Below are positions 44,769 through 52,450 of a stretch of 64,000 bases of DNA, in pieces. How positions within the stretch are numbered: the first letter of the stretch is position 1; each line of letters opens with the position of its first letter. Source of the stretch: Facklamia lactis. Its GTDB lineage: Bacteria > Bacillota > Bacilli > Lactobacillales > Aerococcaceae. The stretch spans positions 186,001-250,000 of the forward strand of contig NZ_JACBXQ010000001.1 of the NCBI RefSeq assembly GCF_015863205.1. Reading direction: 5' to 3'. The notes beneath the pieces were generated by a model. The model was not told where the DNA came from, ran no database searches, and worked only from the letters and a program-made list of their open reading frames with translations. Both the position numbers and the translations under genes were made by a program.

Positions 44769-44849
44769 CAAAAAAAATTAATAATAATAAAACCCAATTG
44801 CCATCCCAATAAGACTGAATAACAGTGATAGAGGGAGAACAATTGGATT
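44769..44849 (-). terminator. Long hairpin terminator/attenuator between rpsA and der
   Basis: On the minus strand the arms 44833-44849 and 44791-44807 pair over 16 of 17 positions (three G-T, one mismatch), with CCAATTG/CAATTGG at the core and a 25-base loop. Then come TTATTATTATTAA and eight T's, ending just before the der Shine-Dalgarno. It probably ends most rpsA transcription. Confidence 0.75.
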
Positions 44850-44871
44850 AAAAAGTACATGAGATTATGAA

Positions 44872-46371
44872 TTAGTTTTCAGTATCTTCTTGTAAGTTTT
44901 TAAAAGCGTCGCTACCTAACATATCTCCTAAGGTAAAGCTTCCTTCACTTGCAGAATCATTGATTGAGCTTGAAGTATTTTTAGAGGATTGGTTATGGTT
45001 TTTCGCTTGAGAACGAGATTGGGTATTGCGATTATTTTGCTTAGGCTTGCGAGTATGTGGGTCGTTAGTTGGACGTGAAATTTCGTCTTGTTTTTCTTCA
45101 AAACCTTCTGGCTTTTCTAGCAAAGTTTTGATTGAAAGAGATAATCTTTGTGCTTCAGGATCAGCAGAAAGAACTTTCACATCTACTTCTTGACCTTCTG
45201 TTAGACGATCTTCAGGAGTTGCAATATGTTCATGTGCAATTTGAGAAATATGAACTAAACCTTCAACACCTGGGAAAACTTCAACAAAAGCTCCAAAGTT
45301 AGTTAAACGTTTAACGATTCCTTTATGAACAGATCCTTCAGGAGCTTTCTCCTCAATATCGTCCCAAGGGCCGGCTAATGTATCCTTAATCGATAATGAA
45401 ATACGGCCTTCTTCTTCATCTACAGATAAGACTTTAACGTTAATAACCTCTCCAACTGTTAATTTATCACTTGGATGTTTTACATGCTCATGAGCAATAC
45501 GGCTAATATGTACAAGTCCATCTACCCCACCTAAGTCAATAAAGGCTCCAAAATTAGTTAGACGAGCTACTTTACCTTCAATGATTGAATCTTCTTCCAA
45601 TTGCCCCATACGTTCTGTACGTTCAGCTTCACGTTTTTCGCGAGCAATTTCCTTATGAGAAAGAATTAAGCGGTTCTCATCCGCATCAATTTCGACAATT
45701 TTGAATTCTAAAGTTTGACCTTTATAAGGTGAAAAATCATCTACAAAATAGTCTTCAACCATAGAAGCAGGAACGAATCCACGAACTCCTGCATCCACTA
45801 CTAATCCACCTTTTACAATTTCCTTTACAGGCGCTTCAATTGTTTCACCACGTTCAGCGATTTCTTTAATATCTGCCCATACTTTTTTAGCTTCAAGTTG
45901 TGTTTTAGATAATAAGAAGTTCCCGTTTTCTTTATCCTTGATAGGTTTTAAAACGACCAATTCAATTTCGTCCCCAATACTTACAACTTCAGATGGGTCT
46001 TCAACACGAGTAGCTGCTAATTCTTTTAAAGGAATAACTCCTTCTAAACCGCCACTGTTTTTGATCGCAACTCGAACTTGATTATCTTCATCAAAAGCTA
46101 AAACATCGGCTGTTACAGTATCGCCTTTTTTAATTTCTAAAACACTGTCTAAAGCATCTGCCATTGTTGTCATTGAATCAGAATCAGTTACCTCATGAAC
46201 TTCTTCGGTTTCCTCACTTGCTACCGTTTCAATCGTTTCCTCAGCTGCTTCTTCTGCTACCGTTTCCACTGTATCTTCAGCTTCAACTTCCCCATTTTCA
46301 ACTTTAGTTTCTTCTACCTCAGTAGCTTCAACTTCTTCATTCATCTCATTATTCTCTAAAAACTCTGACAT
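44872..46371 (-). CDS. rpsA: Ribosomal protein S1-like protein with four S1 domains
   Basis: RNA-binding protein of the S1 family (B. subtilis YpfD type). Four S1 domains lie at about 82-155, 173-241, 259-328 and 345-414; domains 3 and 4 carry the best motifs (LTNFGAFIDLGGVDGLVHIS, LTNFGAFVEVFPGVEGLVHI). It has 499 residues against roughly 380-410 in many relatives. The excess is a Glu-rich N-terminal extension (residues 1-75) and an Asn/Ser/Gln-rich tail (from ~420, KQNNRNTQSRSQAKNHNQSS). GGAGGAACG precedes the ATG. An extended -10 (TGGTATGAT; hexamer 46445-46450) suggests a separate promoter after cmk. Confidence 0.93.
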   Translation of the reverse strand: MSEFLENNEMNEEVEATEVEETKVENGEVEAEDTVETVAEEAAEETIETVASEETEEVHEVTDSDSMTTMADALDSVLEIKKGDTVTADVLAFDEDNQVRVAIKNSGGLEGVIPLKELAATRVEDPSEVVSIGDEIELVVLKPIKDKENGNFLLSKTQLEAKKVWADIKEIAERGETIEAPVKEIVKGGLVVDAGVRGFVPASMVEDYFVDDFSPYKGQTLEFKIVEIDADENRLILSHKEIAREKREAERTERMGQLEEDSIIEGKVARLTNFGAFIDLGGVDGLVHISRIAHEHVKHPSDKLTVGEVINVKVLSVDEEEGRISLSIKDTLAGPWDDIEEKAPEGSVHKGIVKRLTNFGAFVEVFPGVEGLVHISQIAHEHIATPEDRLTEGQEVDVKVLSADPEAQRLSLSIKTLLEKPEGFEEKQDEISRPTNDPHTRKPKQNNRNTQSRSQAKNHNQSSKNTSSSINDSASEGSFTLGDMLGSDAFKNLQEDTEN

Positions 46372-46444
46372 TCTTCCCGTTCCTCCTAAGCGTTACCTAA
46401 AAAAATTGTTGCAAGGGAATTTATACCCAAGCACTCTAACATTA

Positions 46445-46450
46445 ATCATA
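46445..46450 (-). promoter_or_regulatory. Extended -10 element upstream of rpsA
   Basis: Minus-strand TGGTATGAT, an extended -10 about 75 bases before the rpsA ATG and just after the probable cmk terminator. No convincing -35 is visible. Confidence 0.4.
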
Positions 46451-46452
46451 CC

Positions 46453-46485
46453 AAAAAAACAGTGCCACGTCTAGCATAAGACACG
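46453..46485 (-). terminator. Probable terminator of cmk
   Basis: On the minus strand CGTGTCT-TATGCT-AGACGTG (seven pairs, two of them G-T), then GCACTG and TTTTTTT. A second fold pairs GTGTC with GGCAC. It has moderate strength and probably allows partial readthrough into rpsA. Confidence 0.5.
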
Positions 46486-46509
46486 AAATATTAGCTTTTG
46501 TTTATAAAA

Positions 46510-47172
46510 TTATTCTTTTGCAATAAATGACAATAAGTGTTTGACCACCTGATTGATCGTCATATTAGAGGTATCCACTTCGATTGCATCTTTTGCCTTT
46601 CTTAAGGGACTTATTTCACGGTTCATATCATACTGATCTCTTCTAATAATATCTTTTTCAATTTCATCTAAAGTCTGATCAGTTAAACCTTTAGTTTGAT
46701 TTTCCTCATAGCGTCTTTTGGCACGTTCTCGACTTGAAGCAATAAGGAAAAATTTATAGTCAGCATTTGGTAAAACAACCGTTCCGATGTCTCTGCCATC
46801 CATGATCACACTATGTTGATGAGCAATGGTTTGTTGGCGGCTGACTAGCTCTTTTCTAACAAGAGGGACCGCTGATACCTTAGACACAAATCGATTTACT
46901 TCTTCAGAACGGATCTGGGCTGTTACATCTTGCATGTTCATCAGAACCATTTGGCCATTGGCTGTGTTTGTAAAATCAATTTGAGTTTCTTTTACTACTT
47001 GGTGAATAAATGTATCATTATTCAAATCAATTTCTTGTTGAATACATGCCAATGTTATGGCTCTGTACATAGCTCCGGTATCTAAGTAAATGATCCCTAG
47101 CTGTTGAGCAATAATTTTGGCAACGGTAGATTTTCCAGATGCTGCTGGGCCATCGATAGCAATCGTTAACAT
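46510..47172 (-). CDS. cmk: Cytidylate kinase
   Basis: Phosphorylates CMP and dCMP to diphosphates. It has 220 residues. The P-loop is IDGPAASGKSTVAKIIAQ (residues ~5-22), the substrate region LDTGAMYRAITL, and VIMDGRDIGTVVLPNADYKFFL carries the conserved DGRDIGT; FLIASSRERAKRR and REISPLRKAKDAIEVDTS follow. All are intact. GGAAG precedes the ATG. It lies between the ypbE-like LysM gene (separated by a terminator) and rpsA, as in most Firmicutes. Confidence 0.97.
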   Translation of the reverse strand: MLTIAIDGPAASGKSTVAKIIAQQLGIIYLDTGAMYRAITLACIQQEIDLNNDTFIHQVVKETQIDFTNTANGQMVLMNMQDVTAQIRSEEVNRFVSKVSAVPLVRKELVSRQQTIAHQHSVIMDGRDIGTVVLPNADYKFFLIASSRERAKRRYEENQTKGLTDQTLDEIEKDIIRRDQYDMNREISPLRKAKDAIEVDTSNMTINQVVKHLLSFIAKE

Positions 47173-47185
47173 TTGAACTTCCTTT

Positions 47186-47220
47186 CATAAAAAACACATT
47201 TAACCGAAGCTAAATGTGTT
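47186..47220 (-). terminator. Terminator of the ypbE-like gene
   Basis: On the minus strand a 10-bp stem AACACATTTA / TAAATGTGTT is extended by one inner pair around a TTCG-type loop and followed by TTTTTTATG. It lies directly after the stop codon region. Confidence 0.92.
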
Positions 47221-47232
47221 TATCTATTATTA

Positions 47233-47922
47233 TTACGGAATAATTATTTGCGTTCCTGGATGAATGGGTGTATCAATACTTGCACCATTAGCCGCAGCTA
47301 ATTCGTATACATCAACACCATATGCTTGTGAAATAGACCACCATGATTCACTACCTCCTACAGTATGGTAGGTAGAACTTGGTTCAGTCTCTGGTTCAGG
47401 TGTCGGTGTTGGTTCTGGCTCAGGTTCAGGAGTTGGTGTTGGTTCTTGTGCAGTTGTTGTTTCGCGTTGATCTGTAGTATCTTCAGACTCTTCAGATTCA
47501 ATTTTACGAGTGGAAACTGAGTCAGATTCATCTTTTGATTCTTCTTCAGTTGCAGATTCTGAAGATTTTTCTTTTTCTTTTGATTCGTCTTCAGTATTCT
47601 CTTGAGCTTGTTTGCTCATGCGTACTTGTTCAGCAGTGCGATCTTCTACAATTTGTTTATCTCTTTGTGAATCAACTACAGCATAAAGGATGAAAGGAGC
47701 CAGTAAAGCAACAATTAGAACAAATAATAATACTTGCGATAAAGTTGTGGCCTCTTTAGCAGGTTGGTTACGAGAAGAACGTGAGTATTGTCTATTTTTA
47801 AAGTTTTCATCTTCTCCAAACTTCTTATTCCAAGGAGCTGAGAATTTTTTTGATTTAAGATCTTCACCATTTGGTGATTCATGGTGAGTTTTTGGTCTAA
47901 TTTTTTCATTATCGTTTGCCAT
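47233..47922 (-). CDS. Membrane-anchored LysM protein (YpbE-like)
   Basis: A 229-residue single-pass membrane protein: a charged cytoplasmic N-terminus (1-60), a transmembrane segment at ~61-83 (LSQVLLFVLIVALLAPFILY), and an acidic Ser/Glu/Thr linker. A Pro-Thr-Glu repeat stretch (EPTPTPEPEPEPTPTPEPE, ~158-178) precedes one C-terminal LysM domain (YHTVGGSESWWSISQAYGVD ... TQIIIP). LysM should bind peptidoglycan from the membrane side. The location next to cmk and the architecture recall B. subtilis YpbE. GGAGGATAC precedes the ATG. The repetitive Pro-Glu codons (47390-47455) are a possible slippage site. No enzymatic domain is present. Confidence 0.88.
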   Translation of the reverse strand: MANDNEKIRPKTHHESPNGEDLKSKKFSAPWNKKFGEDENFKNRQYSRSSRNQPAKEATTLSQVLLFVLIVALLAPFILYAVVDSQRDKQIVEDRTAEQVRMSKQAQENTEDESKEKEKSSESATEEESKDESDSVSTRKIESEESEDTTDQRETTTAQEPTPTPEPEPEPTPTPEPETEPSSTYHTVGGSESWWSISQAYGVDVYELAAANGASIDTPIHPGTQIIIP

Positions 47923-48029
47923 TATGTATCCTCCTACAGACTAGTATTCAATATGTTTAACCACTAGTTCACTAGAATCTTAGATTAGTTTTATTCAAAA
48001 ACCTTTTGTTAATATACCTAATTTATTAC

Positions 48030-48058
48030 ATTATAGCAAACTCTATTTCTTAATCAAA
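48030..48058 (-). promoter_or_regulatory. Promoter of the ypbE-like LysM gene
   Basis: Minus-strand TTTGAT (48053-48058), a 17-base spacer ending TTTGC, then TATAAT (48030-48035) with extended TGC. It predicts a ~100-base leader containing the CTAGT-GA-ACTAG palindrome and the ATACTAGTCT motif at 47938-47947. Confidence 0.65.
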
Positions 48059-48106
48059 CAAAATCTTTCGATAACCCACTCACAACAAGTATTGAATCGA
48101 ATATAT

Positions 48107-48733
48107 TTATTGATTGAAGAGTTGCTGATGTTCAAAATAAATTTCAGATAAATAAGCACTATTCAACATACCCTTTTTGTATATTGCAGGTGCCACTAGT
48201 TTGATAATGAGTATTTGACCGACTGCAAGTATGAGGCCTTTAATTAAATTGAAAGGAACAATAAGTGTTAGAACATAATTCAAAAAATTTTCAATTGGGA
48301 AATGCATAACATTAACGTAAATTGGTAAAGTAATGTAGTAATTTAAGACCGCCATTGAAATGGTTAGGCTGACAACTAGACTGAGTGTCATTAGAAGATA
48401 AATGTGTCTGGAAGCAAAATTTTTGGCACGGCTTAAAATGAAATGAGTAGGTAAAAACATACAAAGACTTGCGATAAAACTCATCATGCTTCCGATTGGA
48501 ATTCCGGCTTCTCCACCTTTCAGTAAGTAATTAAGACCATCGCGGACTCCAGCCACCGCAATAATACCATTAGGGCCAGCTATTAACATACCGATTAGAA
48601 CCATTAAATCACTTAAATCAACTTTTAAGAAAGGAGCAAAAGGCAAAATTGGAAAATCAAACATTCTTAAAACAATCGCCCATGCTCCCAAAATTGCTAA
48701 CAACACCATCTGAGTTAATTTTTTCTTTTTCAT
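48107..48733 (-). CDS. ribU: Riboflavin ECF transporter substrate-binding subunit RibU
   Basis: Membrane S-component that binds riboflavin and works with a shared EcfAAT module encoded elsewhere. It has 208 residues and six hydrophobic segments. The N-terminus (KKLTQMVLLAILGAWAIVLR) and the FAPFLKVDLSDLMVLIGML block are typical of RibU, and the upstream FMN riboswitch confirms the substrate class. The frame extends upstream to 48841, but the ATG at 48733 follows AAGGAGA with good spacing; the longer version would read through the leader, so I reject it. A promoter with TTGACA lies in the rluB 3' end. Confidence 0.94.
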   Translation of the reverse strand: MKKKKLTQMVLLAILGAWAIVLRMFDFPILPFAPFLKVDLSDLMVLIGMLIAGPNGIIAVAGVRDGLNYLLKGGEAGIPIGSMMSFIASLCMFLPTHFILSRAKNFASRHIYLLMTLSLVVSLTISMAVLNYYITLPIYVNVMHFPIENFLNYVLTLIVPFNLIKGLILAVGQILIIKLVAPAIYKKGMLNSAYLSEIYFEHQQLFNQ

Positions 48734-48851
48734 TATACTTTCTCCTTTATACGTCTCATGGAGTAAGTTAGCGTACAGAGAAAAGCCACCCTCTTTATCT
48801 CGGAACTGAAATAATGAGCGTGGAAAAAACGTACTTTTCAATAATGAATAC

Positions 48852-48970
48852 GCTATCCGCTTCTACCATCCAGACTTTACTGTCGGTACTGGAATTTCAC
48901 CAGATCAACTTGAGAATACTCAAGGTCGCGGACTATACCGCCGGTCGGGAATTTCACCCTGCCCCGAAGA
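48852..48970 (-). promoter_or_regulatory. FMN riboswitch (RFN element) controlling ribU
   Basis: On the minus strand the conserved RFN blocks occur in order: TTCGGGGCAGGGTGAAATTC, CCGACCGGCGGT, AGTCCGCGA, a variable stem, TGGTGAAATTCCAGTACCGA, CAGTAAAGTCTGGATGGTAG, ending AAGCGGATAGC. This binds FMN and lowers expression of riboflavin genes. It lies between its promoter (48998-49026) and ribU. No clear U-tract terminator is seen in the 118 bases before ribU. TTTCTC (~48770-48780) can pair with GGAGAAA at the Shine-Dalgarno, so translational control is possible. Confidence 0.97.
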
Positions 48971-48997
48971 CGTTTATATATTATTTTATTATAGAGT

Positions 48998-49026
48998 ATA
49001 ATAGCATTGTGTTTTTCAAATGTCAA
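48998..49026 (-). promoter_or_regulatory. Promoter of the FMN riboswitch-ribU transcript
   Basis: Minus-strand TTGACA (49021-49026), a 17-base spacer ending TGC, then TATTAT (48998-49003): near-consensus with extended -10. The -35 lies inside the last codons of rluB. Confidence 0.85.
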
Positions 49027-49750
49027 GAGATGAACCTTGAGCCATTTTTCTCAATTTATCCACTTCAAAAGCGGTTAATTCACGCCACATTCCAGCCTCT
49101 AACCCTTTTAAATCAAGAAATGAAAATCGTTCTCGTTTAAGTTTCATAACAGGATGGCCAATAGCATCAAACATTTTCTTTACTTGATGATTCCATCCTT
49201 CGCGAATACTTAGCTCCAAAATAGCCGTTTGATTTTTTTCATTGGAAGATAGAAGTTTTGCTCGAGCTTTAGACGTTTTCTTGCCATCAATGATGACTCC
49301 TTTTTCTAATTGATTCAAACTAGCCCGAGTTGGAATGTTTTGAACTTTTGCAATATAGATCTTTTCAACTTGAAATTTAGGATGCATCATTAAATTAGCG
49401 AAATCCCCATCATTGGTTAATAACAGAAGACCTGTTGTATCAAAGTCTAAACGACCGATAGGATAAATTCTTTCGTCAATTCCCCTGATTAAATCTGTCA
49501 CAACGGGTCTATTTTTGTCATCAGCCACTGCAGAGATATAATTTTTCGGTTTATATAATAAAAGGTACCGTGGTTCTTCACGATAGATGGGAATATTATC
49601 AACTTCAACTAAATCTGTTTGATTTACTTTCGCTCCTAGCTCAGTAATCGTCTGGCCATTGACTTTTACCCTTCCTTCCAAGATGATTTCTTCACACTTT
49701 CGACGACTGGCAACTCCCGCATGGGCCATTACTTTTTGTAATCTTTCCAT
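49016..49750 (-). CDS. rluB: RsuA/RluB-family 23S rRNA pseudouridine synthase
   Basis: Pseudouridylates 23S rRNA, probably position 2605 (E. coli numbering). It has 244 residues: N-terminal S4 domain (RLQKVMAHAGVASRRKCEEI, residues ~3-60) and a catalytic domain with GRLDFDTTGLLLLTNDGDFA (Asp near 100) and REGWNHQVKKMFDAIGHPV. GGAGGGTGAGA precedes the ATG. It follows scpB closely, matching the conserved scpA-scpB-rluB order. Its 3' end contains the -35 of the ribU promoter. Confidence 0.94.
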   Translation of the reverse strand: MERLQKVMAHAGVASRRKCEEIILEGRVKVNGQTITELGAKVNQTDLVEVDNIPIYREEPRYLLLYKPKNYISAVADDKNRPVVTDLIRGIDERIYPIGRLDFDTTGLLLLTNDGDFANLMMHPKFQVEKIYIAKVQNIPTRASLNQLEKGVIIDGKKTSKARAKLLSSNEKNQTAILELSIREGWNHQVKKMFDAIGHPVMKLKRERFSFLDLKGLEAGMWRELTAFEVDKLRKMAQGSSLDI

Positions 49751-49765
49751 TGGTTCTCACCCTCC

Positions 49766-50344
49766 TTACAAAGTTTCTGTTGAGTCAATTTCCCATTTCT
49801 TTCTTGTAAATAATTCTTCAGTTGCTGTCTGAGTATTTAAGGCTAATTCTTCAATAGGAGGCAAATCATCCAAACTCGTCAGTCCAAAATAATTTAAAAA
49901 ATAATCGGTCACCCCATATAGGATCGGTCGTCCTGGGGCATCTAAATGTCCTATTTCTTTGATGAGATCTCTTCCAAGTAATTTGTGAAGCATGGCTTGT
50001 GAGGAGACACCTCTAATTTCATCCACAGTCATTCGAGTTATAGGTTGTCGATACGCAACGATAGCAAGTGTCTCAATTGCAGCACGAGTGAGCTTTTGTT
50101 GGAGGGAAGACTGAGCAAACTGCTCTACAACTTTTTCTAAATCAGGTTGGGTCGTCAAGTGGTAGCGCTCGCCAAATTGGACCAATTCAATGGGGGAAAA
50201 AGTATCTGAACGATAATGATGGGCTAATTCCTTAAGAGATTCACGGATTAATTCGGGATCTTCTTCTAAGACGGTTACAAGATCTTGGAAATTGACACCT
50301 TCTTCTCCTGCAACGAATAGAATGGCTGCTAATTTACGAATCAT
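49766..50344 (-). CDS. scpB: Segregation and condensation protein ScpB
   Basis: Winged-helix (kite) subunit that dimerises and binds ScpA in the SMC condensin complex. It has 192 residues. Family features are KLAAILFVAGEEGV at the start, YHLTTQPDLE, LTRAAIETLAIVAYRQPITR near residue 85, and DAPGRPILYGVTDYFLNYFG. The ATG overlaps the scpA end by 11 bases. smc itself is not in the window. Confidence 0.95.
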   Translation of the reverse strand: MIRKLAAILFVAGEEGVNFQDLVTVLEEDPELIRESLKELAHHYRSDTFSPIELVQFGERYHLTTQPDLEKVVEQFAQSSLQQKLTRAAIETLAIVAYRQPITRMTVDEIRGVSSQAMLHKLLGRDLIKEIGHLDAPGRPILYGVTDYFLNYFGLTSLDDLPPIEELALNTQTATEELFTRKKWEIDSTETL

Positions 50345-51104
50345 CTGGCTTCACTCCTTGTCCATATTTGATATAGATGTTACCTAGATTATGTGTTTGT
50401 TGGAAAATTAGTTCTTGTTTTCTAACCAACTCAAGTAAGGCCATAAAAGTAGCAATGATCTCTGGACGACTAGGATTGCTTAACAAATCGTTGAATTCAA
50501 GTTTCTCTCCTAGTGGAATTTTTTGGAAAGATTGCCGAATTTCGTGTATTTTTTCAGTAACCGATACCTGATCATGCTTAATTTTTCGCTCTTTTGGGAT
50601 ACGTTCCAATTCTCTTTGCAACACTTGTAACATCGAATGAGAAAGATCTGATAAAGTAAGTTCCCCTTCTTCAAGAGGGACAAAGGATTGGTAGTGTGAA
50701 AGATCACTGGGAGTCTTTGAATAAATTTTGGAGCGTTGGTCTTGTTTCTCTTCTAAAGCATCTGCTACATTCTGAAATTGTTGATAGATTAAAAGTTGCT
50801 GGACTAAAACTTTACGAGGGTCTTCATTGAATTCGTCATCATCCATTTGTTCAGGCTCAATTGGAATTAACAAACGACTTTTGATCTCAAGCAGGCTTGC
50901 AGCCATGACTAAATAATCACCAATAACATCAAGATTTAGTTGAGACATCGATTGAATATACTTTAAATATTGCTGGGTAATTTCCCGCATTGGAATATCA
51001 TTTATATCAATTTCCATGCGCTTAATTAAATGTAGAAGTAAATCAAACGGCCCTTGAAAGGCCGTTAAATTAAGGTTTAATTCCATATTGTCTGTTTGAG
51101 TCAC
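50334..51104 (-). CDS. scpA: Segregation and condensation protein ScpA
   Basis: Kleisin subunit linking SMC heads in chromosome condensation. It has 256 residues, with the N-terminal kleisin domain (AFQGPFDLLLHLIKRMEIDI, then YLVMAASLLEIKSRLLIP) and a C-terminal winged helix (IIATFMALLELVRKQELIF). The start is GTG at 51104, overlapping the ribT TGA by four bases (GTGA), a translational-coupling arrangement. An alternative ATG at 51086 lacks a Shine-Dalgarno. Confidence 0.95.
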   Translation of the reverse strand: MTQTDNMELNLNLTAFQGPFDLLLHLIKRMEIDINDIPMREITQQYLKYIQSMSQLNLDVIGDYLVMAASLLEIKSRLLIPIEPEQMDDDEFNEDPRKVLVQQLLIYQQFQNVADALEEKQDQRSKIYSKTPSDLSHYQSFVPLEEGELTLSDLSHSMLQVLQRELERIPKERKIKHDQVSVTEKIHEIRQSFQKIPLGEKLEFNDLLSNPSRPEIIATFMALLELVRKQELIFQQTHNLGNIYIKYGQGVKPDDS

Positions 51105-51550
51105 GTATGGACCACACTTTCATTTTCTGAATCTTCTTCTGCACGAAACTCTGCTGCTAATTCAGCAATTAAATCTTGTGTATGATTTTGGATAACGCCA
51201 ACAATCTGAGCATTTGGAAAAAGGATCCGTAATTCTTTATACATTTCATACTCAACACCTTCATCTAGAAATGATGGAATAACTGAAATGCGATTCACTA
51301 AGATAGTTTCGATTTCATTCGGTTCACTTAGCTTCTCATTTTCTGTGACATAGCGGCGGTGTTCAATTCCCATTAGACCGACATAATTATCGGTATCAGG
51401 ATCTTTATATAAGAATAATTCCATATCCTCATGATTACGGTAGTAATCTAATATTTCAGAAGCTTCAGTCATTGTGTCATCATCTTTACAAGTCAGACAA
51501 AGTAAACCGAGCACAATTTTTTCATTTTTATTAGTAGAGCTTAATAGCAT
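51101..51550 (-). CDS. ribT: RibT-like GNAT-family protein
   Basis: A 149-residue protein similar to RibT, a GNAT-type acetyltransferase-like protein found near riboflavin or scpAB genes in Firmicutes. An acyl-CoA-fold pattern is visible (DNYVGLMGIEHRRY; ILVNRISVIPSFLDEGVEYE; FPNAQIVGVIQNHT). The substrate is unknown. The frame extends to a TTG at 51574, but TTGGGGGT lies eight bases before the ATG at 51550, so I chose that. It is coupled to scpA by a four-base overlap. Confidence 0.8.
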   Translation of the reverse strand: MLLSSTNKNEKIVLGLLCLTCKDDDTMTEASEILDYYRNHEDMELFLYKDPDTDNYVGLMGIEHRRYVTENEKLSEPNEIETILVNRISVIPSFLDEGVEYEMYKELRILFPNAQIVGVIQNHTQDLIAELAAEFRAEEDSENESVVHT

Positions 51551-51621
51551 ATAAGCTACCCCCAATGTTACCAATTGATTTCTTGTGTGATCGTAACATT
51601 TCAGAGAATAAATTTCAACTT

Positions 51622-52440
51622 TTATCCTAAATTTGCTTCATTTCCTATCTTTTCAATCAATTTGTTTAATAAAGCTTTGAATTTTGGTTTAACGATTTGA
51701 GATATTGTTACAACTTCTTCATGATTTAAATGTTCTTGCATTCCGGCTGCATAATTTGTAATACAAGAAATTCCAATGATTTCCATTTCACAATGGCGTC
51801 CCACAATTGCTTCGGGAACCGTAGACATGCCAACAGCATCTCCACCGAGTGTTCTCACTGCTCGGATTTCAGCCGGTGTTTCATAAGAGGGACCTGTGAA
51901 CCAGGTATAGACCCCTTTTTGTAAGTGATAGCCAAGTTCTGATGCAGCTTGATATAACAGTGTTTGTCCCTGATGACTATAGGTCTGCGACATATCAACA
52001 AATCGAGGCCCTTCTGGCTTATTAGAGCCAATTAAAGGATTCTCCCCTGTTAAATTGAGATGATCCGTAATGACCATTAAATCCCCAGGCTTAAACTCTT
52101 CATTAACTCCCCCAGCCGCATTCGTCAGAATAAGAGTTTTAACTCCTAATTGGTTGAAAATTCGAATAGGATAAGTGACCGTTTCAAGATCATAACCTTC
52201 ATAATAATGGAAGCGTCCTTGCAGAGCGATAACCTTCTTACCAGCTAATTCACCGTAGACAAGCCGCCCTTCATGCCCCTCGACCGTAGAAGTTGGGAAA
52301 TCAGGGATATCTTCATATTTAATCTTAATAGCATTGGTCATTTCTTCGACCATGTCTCCTAAACCAGACCCTAAAATTAGACCGATATCAGGTGACTGTA
52401 CCCCATGTTCTCGCAAATAAGTTAATGTGTTCGTATACAT
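51622..52440 (-). CDS. punA: Purine-nucleoside phosphorylase
   Basis: Cleaves purine (deoxy)nucleosides with phosphate in the salvage pathway. The 272 residues fit the trimeric type I PNP: the phosphate loop LGSGLGDM, the conserved TNAAGGVNEEFKPGD, and VYTWFTGPSYETPAEIRAVR. The purine-binding GMSTVPEAIVGRHCEMEIIG follows, with the ISCITNYAAGM glutamate/asparagine region. GGAGAAAT precedes the ATG. It follows deoB by 10 bases, so the two form a nucleoside-catabolism pair. Confidence 0.96.
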   Translation of the reverse strand: MYTNTLTYLREHGVQSPDIGLILGSGLGDMVEEMTNAIKIKYEDIPDFPTSTVEGHEGRLVYGELAGKKVIALQGRFHYYEGYDLETVTYPIRIFNQLGVKTLILTNAAGGVNEEFKPGDLMVITDHLNLTGENPLIGSNKPEGPRFVDMSQTYSHQGQTLLYQAASELGYHLQKGVYTWFTGPSYETPAEIRAVRTLGGDAVGMSTVPEAIVGRHCEMEIIGISCITNYAAGMQEHLNHEEVVTISQIVKPKFKALLNKLIEKIGNEANLG

Positions 52441-52450
52441 TTAATTTCTC

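Noticed and set aside
48814-49140. Plus-strand open frame of 108 codons across the riboswitch and rluB end
   Set aside because: It is antisense to the FMN riboswitch and rluB, has no similarity to known proteins, and no Shine-Dalgarno is evident.
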